The notes under the pieces are model-generated. The model did not search any database and was not told where the DNA came from. It worked only from the letters and a program-made list of their open reading frames with translations. The position numbers and the translations under genes are program-made. A DNA stretch of 11,604 nt from an uncultured Eubacteriales bacterium. Lineage in GTDB: Bacteria; Bacillota; Clostridia; Christensenellales; CAG-917. Each line of letters opens with the position of its first letter. The stretch's first letter is position 1. Of the stretch, positions 6,528 to 11,604 are shown piece after piece. Location: assembly GCA_900553825.1 (NCBI GenBank), contig USEV01000014.1:1-11604 (forward strand), written 5' to 3'.

Positions 6528-7628
6528 ATGAAAGTCATTTGCCAAGGAAACGAGCTGTCTGACGCTCTGCAAAAAGTCACAAAAGCTCTTCCAGTAAAAC
6601 GCAGCAATCCAATTCTCGACGGAGTCAAACTCATTGCGGAAGGGGACACTCTCACTCTGCTTGCGACGGATCTCGAGCTCGCCATCGAAAAGAAAATCAA
6701 CGCCGAAGTCCTGATTGAGGGCGAATGCGTGGTGCCCGGCAAGCTCTTTGCCGATTACGCAAAAAAGATAGAAGAGGAGAGAATCGAGCTCGACGCCACC
6801 GCCGAAAACAGGCTCACCATCAAATATCTCGACAGCGAAGTCAAAATCAACAGCTTCGACGCCGACGATTATCCCGTTTTCAAAGAGGTCGCAAAGGAAA
6901 AATCTTTCATCGTGATGAAAAAATCCCTCAAAGACCTCATCAACAAGATAATCTTCAATGTCGCAACCGACGAGGCAAGACCCTCCCTTCGCGGGTGCTG
7001 CCTCACGATAAAGGAAAACGAGGTTGAAGGCGTCGCGTCCGACGGCTACCGTCTTGCGCTTGCAAAGGCGCAGATAAAGAACAACGGCGTCATCGACAGC
7101 ATCGTTGTGCCGGCAAAGAGCATGATGGAGCTTTCCCGCCTCATCGACGACGAGGACGAGAGCATGACCGTCTTTGTGGACAAGAACTACATCATGGTGG
7201 ACCTCTTCCACACCAAGATTGTCACAAGGCTCATCGCGGAGAGTTACATCAGCTATGCGAAGATAATACAGACCGTCTTCAACACCGAAGTGACTGTTGA
7301 CAAAAAGATATTCGAAAATTCCATCGACCGCGTATCACTCATCAACCGCAATTCCAAAAAGTATTGCGTCAAGTTCGACATCAAAGAGGGCAGCATGACG
7401 CTTTCGGCGGAGAGCGAGGAGGGCACCGTCAACGAAAAGATGCCCATCGCGCTCAAAGGCAAGGACCTGACCGCGGGCTTCAACAGCAAGTTCATCATGG
7501 AGTGTATGAAGGCAATCGAGGACGAATACATCACCTTCAACTTCACGACATCGACCGCGCCGCTCATCATTAAAGGCAGCACGGAGAGCTGGCTTTACCT
7601 CATACTTCCATTGAGGGCAATAGTCTGA
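6528..7628 (+). CDS. dnaN: DNA polymerase III beta subunit (sliding clamp)
   Basis: Predicted 366-residue DnaN, the ring-shaped homodimer that tethers DNA polymerase III and other repair proteins to DNA. The sequence shows the three-fold clamp architecture: a first domain opening MKVICQGNELSDALQKVTKALP and containing PILDGVKL, a middle domain around EARPSLRGCCLTI and VASDGYRLA (the conserved SDG-x-R-x-A motif), and a third domain ending LYLILPLRAIV, matching the usual C-terminal LPLR/MPMR tail. Length is typical. The ATG at 6528 has AGAAGG 8 bases upstream. dnaN normally follows dnaA directly in the same direction; here it is separated from dnaA by a small gene and converges on it. It likely forms a short operon with the DUF6485-like gene 33 bases downstream. 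Confidence 0.97.
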   Translation: MKVICQGNELSDALQKVTKALPVKRSNPILDGVKLIAEGDTLTLLATDLELAIEKKINAEVLIEGECVVPGKLFADYAKKIEEERIELDATAENRLTIKYLDSEVKINSFDADDYPVFKEVAKEKSFIVMKKSLKDLINKIIFNVATDEARPSLRGCCLTIKENEVEGVASDGYRLALAKAQIKNNGVIDSIVVPAKSMMELSRLIDDEDESMTVFVDKNYIMVDLFHTKIVTRLIAESYISYAKIIQTVFNTEVTVDKKIFENSIDRVSLINRNSKKYCVKFDIKEGSMTLSAESEEGTVNEKMPIALKGKDLTAGFNSKFIMECMKAIEDEYITFNFTTSTAPLIIKGSTESWLYLILPLRAIV

Positions 7629-7661
7629 CTTTAATGCGGAAGAAGGCAAACGGAGAGAAAA

Positions 7662-7859
7662 ATGGCAAACTGCGACAACGACAGAAAATGCACCTGCACA
7701 TACCCGTGTTCCCGTCACGGAAAGTGCTGTGAATGCGTTGCGTTTCACAAAAAGTACGGCGAGCTCCCCGGATGCTTTTTCACACAGGCAGGGGAGGCGA
7801 GCTATGACAGGAGCCTCGAAAAACTCTGCACGGACAGAGGGGGCAGGTTCGTAAAATAA
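7662..7859 (+). CDS. Small cysteine-rich protein, DUF6485-like
   Basis: A 65-residue protein with nine cysteines (positions 4, 10, 12, 16, 22, 23, 25, 38 and 56), concentrated in CTCTYPCSRHGKCCEC, then a YGELPGCFF segment and YDRSLEKLC. The pattern of C-x-CTY-x-x-C-x-R-x-GKCCEC, GELP-x-C-x-F and YDRS recalls the short DUF6485 family of Clostridia as I remember it. The cysteines suggest metal or zinc binding, but no function is known to me. No signal peptide or membrane segment is seen, so it is likely cytosolic. GGAG at 7652-7655 lies 6 bases before the ATG. It follows dnaN by 33 bases with no terminator between, so co-transcription is likely, and it ends before a shared terminator. Confidence 0.8.
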   Translation: MANCDNDRKCTCTYPCSRHGKCCECVAFHKKYGELPGCFFTQAGEASYDRSLEKLCTDRGGRFVK

Positions 7860-7880
7860 AGAAACGAAAAACAAAGAAGA

Positions 7881-7906
7881 AAAAAACCACCGTTCGGTGG
7901 TTTTTT
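7881..7906. terminator. Bidirectional terminator between the DUF6485-like gene and dnaA
   Basis: ACCACC and GGTGGT pair around a GTTC loop (7892-7895), extended by A and T runs to an 11-base-pair arm on each side (7881-7891 and 7896-7906). The T run serves the plus strand and the A run gives a T run on the minus strand. The dnaA stop codon (7908 to 7906) overlaps the edge of the hairpin, an extremely compact arrangement. Confidence 0.88.
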
Positions 7907-9282
7907 CATCTGTTCATGAGCATATTTTTCAGGTCACCGACGATGATTTTGATGCGGGTGTTGCTCTTCAGTTCCTCGCTTATCTTGTCGCGGGCGTGAA
8001 TCACCGTCGTATGGTCGCGTCCGCCGAAGAGTTGACCGATTGAAATGAGTGGCATAGAGAGCATATCGGTGATGAGGTAGATTGCAATCATGCGCGGCTC
8101 GACGATGTTTTTCGTCTTTTTCTTGGAGAAAAGGTCCGCCGTGGAGATGTTGAAGTAGCGGCACACGGTGGAAACGATTGTTTCGGCGTCGAGGGCCTCC
8201 TTCTTTTCCTCGATGAAATCCTGCAATGCGTCGTAGGCAAGCTCCTTGGTGTTGATGACCCTGTTTGCGAGCGAGCTGAAGAATATGATGCGGTTCAGCA
8301 ACCCCTCCATGTCGCGGATGTTTGTCGTCGAGGTTTCGGCGATGAATTCCGCAACTTCGTCGGAGAGCATGAATTTTTCGTGCGACGCCTTCATTTTGAG
8401 AATGGCGATTCGCGTTTCCATGTCGGGGGGCTGGATGTCGACGGAAAGACCCCACGAAAAGCGCGTGCGCAACCTCTCTTCGAGGTCGGGCAGGTCCTTT
8501 GGCGATTTGTCCGAAGTGATGATGATTTGCTTGTTTGCCTGGTAGAGGTCGTTGAAGATGTGGAAGAACGCCTCCTGCATTGAGTCCTTGCCCTTCAGAA
8601 ACTGGATGTCGTCAATCATGAGCACATCGCAGGCGCGGTACTTTTCGCGGAAGCGGTTGCTCTCCTCGTTGTTTTTTGCGCGGATGACTCCGATGAGCTC
8701 GTTGATCATGGTCTCGGAATTAGCGTAGACGACCTTGGTCTTCGGGGAATTCACGCGAAGATAGTTTCCGATTGCGTGCAGAAGGTGAGTTTTGCCGAGC
8801 CCGACTCCGCTGTAGATGAAGAGGGGATTGTATCTCCCGCCCAGATTCTCCGCGACGGTCTTTGCCGCGGCGAGGGCGTATTCGTTGGAACGACCCTGCA
8901 CGAATGTGTCGAAGGTGTACTTTTCAAGGAAGGGTGAAGAAGAATTCCTGGCGTGTTTTTCCGAGGATTTTTCGTCGACGATGAGCCCCTTGTTCGGCAG
9001 AGAAACGCTCTGTTTCTCGCGGTATTCGGGCTCCTGGTCCTTGACGATGATTTCAACATCGGTGACAAAGGAATTGAGAGAATTGACGACATCGCGAATC
9101 TGGTCGAGATAGCACCTCTCGATCGTCTTTTTGGACATGGATGTATTCGCCGCAAGCACGAACACATTGTCCATGAAACAGACGGGCTCGAGGGGCTCGA
9201 TCCAGATGTCGTAACTTATCGTCTGCATCGTCTTCGAGAGCTCGTTTTTTACATCGCTCCAAAATTCTTCCTTGCCAATCAT
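7906..9282 (-). CDS. dnaA: Chromosomal replication initiator protein DnaA
   Basis: Predicted 458-residue AAA+ initiator that binds DnaA boxes and melts the origin. Domain I is residues 1-80 (FWSDVKNEL...SYDIWIEPL), followed by a short linker. The ATPase domain has Walker A SGVGLGKT (158-165), Walker B LMIDDI (221-226), sensor I IIITSDKSP (253-261) and arginine-finger region LEERLRTRFSWG (268-279). Domain IV ends with the DnaA signature GQLFGGRDHTTVIHARDKI (416-434), containing the box-recognition residues. The ATG at 9282 matches the family N-terminus; the frame stays open further upstream but runs through the promoter. No Shine-Dalgarno site is present, and a TATAAT box ends 7 bases before the ATG, so a leaderless mRNA is predicted. 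It is inverted relative to dnaN and recF, whereas most Bacillota have all three in one direction. Confidence 0.97.
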   Translation of the reverse strand: MIGKEEFWSDVKNELSKTMQTISYDIWIEPLEPVCFMDNVFVLAANTSMSKKTIERCYLDQIRDVVNSLNSFVTDVEIIVKDQEPEYREKQSVSLPNKGLIVDEKSSEKHARNSSSPFLEKYTFDTFVQGRSNEYALAAAKTVAENLGGRYNPLFIYSGVGLGKTHLLHAIGNYLRVNSPKTKVVYANSETMINELIGVIRAKNNEESNRFREKYRACDVLMIDDIQFLKGKDSMQEAFFHIFNDLYQANKQIIITSDKSPKDLPDLEERLRTRFSWGLSVDIQPPDMETRIAILKMKASHEKFMLSDEVAEFIAETSTTNIRDMEGLLNRIIFFSSLANRVINTKELAYDALQDFIEEKKEALDAETIVSTVCRYFNISTADLFSKKKTKNIVEPRMIAIYLITDMLSMPLISIGQLFGGRDHTTVIHARDKISEELKSNTRIKIIVGDLKNMLMNR

Positions 9283-9318
9283 AGGTGATATTATAATCAA
9301 GCCCCGTGATTTTTTCAA
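9283..9318 (-). promoter_or_regulatory. dnaA promoter with leaderless architecture
   Basis: On the minus strand, TTGAAA (9318 to 9313), a 17-base spacer and TATAAT (9295 to 9290) form a near-perfect promoter. ATCACCT (9289 to 9283) separates it from the ATG, putting the expected transcript start at the base before or at the start codon. No DnaA box is seen here, so the autoregulation usual for dnaA is not evident at this promoter. Confidence 0.72.
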
Positions 9319-9353
9319 GCGGAAAAGTAAAAATAAAACAAGGACACAATATC

Positions 9354-9389
9354 TTGACAAAAATAAAGCTATTACTTTATATTTAGCGT
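9354..9389 (+). promoter_or_regulatory. recF promoter with leaderless architecture
   Basis: TTGACA (9354-9359), an 18-base spacer and TATATT (9378-9383) form the promoter. Six bases (TAGCGT) separate it from the recF ATG at 9390, so transcription should begin at the start codon. The dnaA and recF promoters are back to back within 107 bases; their -35 boxes are 35 bases apart. Confidence 0.68.
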
Positions 9390-10481
9390 ATGCGGATTCG
9401 CCGACTCGAACTTGAAAATTTCCGTAACTATTCAACTGCCGTCCTGACATTCGACGGCGGCATAAATGTGATATGCGGAAAAAACGGGGCGGGGAAAACC
9501 AACATTCTTGAAAGCGTGTATATGCTTTCACTCTCCACATCCCCGAGGACGACAAAGGACAAGGAAACAATAAAATTCGGCGAGAAAAAAGCCCGCGTGA
9601 AAATGGTGCTGGAAAAAAAATTCCGCACACACACTGTCATCCTGCAGATTGAGGAAAACAGCAAAAAGAAGGTGACGGTGGACGGCATTCCCGTCAGCCG
9701 CGCCGCGGAACTCATCGGGGTTCTGGGCGTCGTGTTCTTCTCGCCGGACGAGATGCGCCTCGTCAAAGAGACCCCGGCGGAACGCAGACGGTTTTTGGAT
9801 GTGGGGCTCTCTCAACAACAGAAATCGTACTTTATCGCGCTTTCTCGTTATAATAAAGTGCTGAAACAGAAAAACAATCTCCTCAAAAACCCGGCAATCG
9901 GCGGTGACGCCGACGGGATGCTCGCCGTGTGGGACGCACAGCTTGCGGACTACGGCGCGGTGATTGTGCAAAAGCGGAAAGCGTATATCGAGAAGCTCAA
10001 CCGCGAAGCCGCGGAAGCGCACCTCAGACTCAGCGGCGGGAAGGAGGAGCTCACGCTTTCCTACGAAACGCCGGTTTTCGGAGAGAGTGCGGAGGAGATG
10101 AAAAAGTCGCTTGCGGAAAAGCTCGCCGCTTCGCGTGAGAAGGACAAGCAGCTCGGGTTCTGTTCCGTCGGACCGCACCGTGACGACATCGCAATCACGG
10201 TCAACGGGCTTGACGCAAGGAAGTTTGCCTCGCAGGGACAACAGCGCACAATCGCGCTTGCGATGAAGCTCGGCGAAACCGCGCTGTTCACCGAGGAGAG
10301 CGGCGAGACGCCCGTGTTGCTCCTCGACGATGTGATGAGCGAGCTCGACGCCGACAGACAACAGATGCTCACGGAACTTGCGGGAGGAGTGCAGACGCTC
10401 GTCACCTGCACGGAGTTCTCATTCCCCGGGCGCGTGGACAAAGTCATCCGTATAGCGGACGGAAAGGTGGAGGAGGAGTGA
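9390..10481 (+). CDS. recF: DNA replication and repair protein RecF
   Basis: Predicted 363-residue ABC/SMC-like ATPase that, with RecO and RecR, helps load RecA onto single-strand gaps. Motifs: LELENFRNY (6-14), Walker A GKNGAGKT (30-37), FFSPDEMRLVK (116-126) and ETPAERRRFLDV (127-138), CSVGPHRDD in the C-terminal half, the ABC signature region ASQGQQRTIALAMKL, and Walker B VLLLDDVMSELD near the end. Length is typical. MRIRRLELENFRNY is the standard N-terminus, so ATG 9390 is firm, and it lacks any ribosome binding site. The small S4-domain gene that often sits between dnaN and recF in Bacillota is absent here, and no gyrB follows. Its stop codon overlaps the next gene's ATG by one base (TGATG). 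Confidence 0.96.
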   Translation: MRIRRLELENFRNYSTAVLTFDGGINVICGKNGAGKTNILESVYMLSLSTSPRTTKDKETIKFGEKKARVKMVLEKKFRTHTVILQIEENSKKKVTVDGIPVSRAAELIGVLGVVFFSPDEMRLVKETPAERRRFLDVGLSQQQKSYFIALSRYNKVLKQKNNLLKNPAIGGDADGMLAVWDAQLADYGAVIVQKRKAYIEKLNREAAEAHLRLSGGKEELTLSYETPVFGESAEEMKKSLAEKLAASREKDKQLGFCSVGPHRDDIAITVNGLDARKFASQGQQRTIALAMKLGETALFTEESGETPVLLLDDVMSELDADRQQMLTELAGGVQTLVTCTEFSFPGRVDKVIRIADGKVEEE

Positions 10482-11446
10482 TGGGAGAGGTCTTTCTCGA
10501 CGCGTTTCTCGACAGCCTTAAGGTCCTTGCGGTTGTGCTTCCCATCGCCGTCGCAATCGCCATTGCGGAGCCGCGGCTTGCGGGCAAAATCAAGCTCAAA
10601 GGCAGGCTTGCGCCCCTCGTCGGCGTCACCGTGGGGCTTTTCCCGCAGTGCGGGTTCAGCGTCGTGGCGACGGACCTCTATCAAAAGCGTCACATCACCG
10701 TCGGCACGCTCCTCGGGGTGTATCTTGCAACCTCGGACGAGGCGTTGCCCATCTTTCTTGCGGCGGGCAGGGACGCCCTGCACATCCTTCCCATTCTCGC
10801 GTGCAAATTCGTGATAGGGTTGCTCGTCGGCTATACGGCGGACCTCGTCTGCACCCGCAACAGAAAGGCGGTCGAGCACCACGCCGAGGAGTGCGAACAC
10901 GAGCCCGAGGTGCATCTCGGGTGCTGCGGACACGCCATCGAGGAGCAGGAGCCCGTGAGCGAGCACGACCACTCCGGCTGCGAGGAGCCGTGCGGAGAGG
11001 AAAAGGAGCTCGAAGCCGCAAAGCGCAAGGAAAAGATAAGGCAATACATCCTGCATCCGCTCGCGCACAGCGGAAAGATATTCCTTTACATCTTCGTCAT
11101 CAACATAATTTTCGGCGTGATAATCTATTATGTGGGAGAGCAGAGGCTCACGGAATTCCTTTCCGCAAACAGGTATGTCGCTCCCGTCTTTGCCGTCATA
11201 GTGGGCGCAATCCCGAACTGCGCTTCCTCGGTGGTGATAAGCGACCTGTATCTCATGGGCGGGCTGGGCTTCGGAGCCGCCGTGGGCGGCTTGCTGATGA
11301 ATGCGGGGATAGGCTTTGCGGTGCTGTTCCGCAACCGCAAGGCGTGGAAGGAAAACCTCGCCATATTCGGCGTCATGCTCGCGGTTTCCACCGCGTTTGC
11401 CTACATCATTTCCGCGATTTTCAATTTCGCCGCGCTGAACATCTGA
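10481..11446 (+). CDS. Putative manganese/heavy-metal permease (ArsP_2-like)
   Basis: A 321-residue polytopic membrane protein matching, as I recall it, the family annotated as putative 10-TM heavy-metal exporter or manganese transporter. It has two homologous halves: GLFPQCGFSVVATDLY (52-67) and GAIPNCASSVVISDLY (242-257), each within hydrophobic segments, an inverted or tandem-repeat transporter design. Between them is a hydrophilic loop (about 126-186) with many possible metal ligands: His 133, 134, 140, 145, 151, 162, 164 and Cys 138, 148, 149, 167, 171. The chosen ATG at 10481 overlaps the recF stop and has GGAGG at 10469-10473; the GTG immediately before it, at 10478, is an alternative. 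It is translationally coupled to recF and ends at a terminator. The actual substrate and direction of transport are unproven. Confidence 0.82.
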   Translation: MGEVFLDAFLDSLKVLAVVLPIAVAIAIAEPRLAGKIKLKGRLAPLVGVTVGLFPQCGFSVVATDLYQKRHITVGTLLGVYLATSDEALPIFLAAGRDALHILPILACKFVIGLLVGYTADLVCTRNRKAVEHHAEECEHEPEVHLGCCGHAIEEQEPVSEHDHSGCEEPCGEEKELEAAKRKEKIRQYILHPLAHSGKIFLYIFVINIIFGVIIYYVGEQRLTEFLSANRYVAPVFAVIVGAIPNCASSVVISDLYLMGGLGFGAAVGGLLMNAGIGFAVLFRNRKAWKENLAIFGVMLAVSTAFAYIISAIFNFAALNI

Positions 11447-11464
11447 ACAAAAATCCGCAAAAAG

Positions 11465-11487
11465 AAAGGGTCGTTGCCGACCCTTTT
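11465..11487. terminator. Bidirectional terminator after the permease
   Basis: AAAGGGTCG (11465-11473) pairs with CGACCCTTT (11478-11486) around a TTGC loop, followed by TTTT on the plus strand. On the minus strand the stem is followed by TTTCTTTTT. The hairpin starts 18 bases after the permease stop and only 7 bases beyond the minus-strand stop at 11494, so it fits both converging genes. Confidence 0.85.
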
Positions 11488-11493
11488 GTCATT

Positions 11494-11604
11494 TCAGTTT
11501 GTTATCTTGTAGACCCGTTCCGCGTTTTTCGAGAGAATCATTCCCCCCTCCTCCTCCTCGTCGGAGTATGTTTGCGCTTGCGGCGGGCGCAAACAACCGC
11601 CCGC
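11494..11604 (-). CDS. C-terminal end of an unidentified protein (cut by window edge)
   Basis: On the minus strand an open frame runs in from the right edge for 36 codons and stops with TGA at 11496 to 11494. Its end reads TYSDEEEEGGMILSKNAERV and then YKITN, with an acidic DEEEE cluster. I do not recognise the protein. The frame is short, but its stop lies 7 bases before a hairpin that has a good T-rich tail on this strand, which is what a true gene end looks like and matches the other convergent pairs in this window. Confidence 0.5.
   Translation of the reverse strand, partial: AGGCLRPPQAQTYSDEEEEGGMILSKNAERVYKITN

Noticed and set aside
7175..7183. TGTGGACAA as a DnaA box
   Set aside because: A one-mismatch box inside dnaN coding sequence with no cluster around it; explained by codons for VDK.
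7742..7755. 14-base match to the parS-like repeat region (GTTTCACAAAAAGT at 6229-6242)
   Set aside because: It lies in the coding sequence of the Cys-rich gene; one such 14-base match is near chance expectation in this window.
9283..9630. Extended DnaA N-terminus (116 more residues)
   Set aside because: The extension would run through the dnaA promoter and antisense into recF; the ATG at 9282 gives the normal DnaA N-terminus.

Overview
The window looks like the replication-origin neighbourhood of a Clostridia-type Bacillota, probably an uncultured gut lineage. Evidence is the clustering of dnaA, dnaN, recF, parA, parB and rsmG, Firmicutes-like DnaA, ParB and RecF sequences, GGAGG-type ribosome binding sites and sigma-A-type promoters. 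The lineage call is inference; no rRNA is present.

Layout: bases 1-1335 hold no convincing gene, only hairpins, a 17-bp direct repeat, a strongly G-skewed stretch and the terminator of the next gene. On the minus strand, 1336-2064 encodes an MTA/SAH nucleosidase. Divergent from it, 2269-4459 is a two-gene plus-strand unit: an SLC45-like MFS transporter, then rsmG with a TTG start overlapping the transporter stop. A shared bidirectional terminator separates rsmG from the convergent parA-parB operon (6190 to 4519, minus). A 337-base regulatory region then leads to dnaN and a small Cys-rich DUF6485-like gene (plus). These converge on dnaA (minus) across another shared terminator. dnaA is divergent from recF, whose stop overlaps the start of a heavy-metal/manganese-type permease. 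The right edge carries the last 36 codons of a minus-strand gene.

Functionally, DnaA initiates replication, DnaN is the sliding clamp, RecF loads recombinase at gaps, and ParA/ParB segregate origins. The usual dnaA-dnaN-recF order is broken: dnaA is inverted between dnaN and recF.

The most unusual signal is translational. Four genes that begin transcription units (MFS, parA, dnaA, recF) each have a good -35/-10 promoter whose -10 box ends only 6-7 bases before the ATG, with no Shine-Dalgarno sequence. These mRNAs are predicted to be leaderless. Internal operon genes and dnaN have ordinary Shine-Dalgarno sites. No perfect DnaA box (TTATCCACA) or full parS site was found by eye, so the exact oriC remains unplaced.
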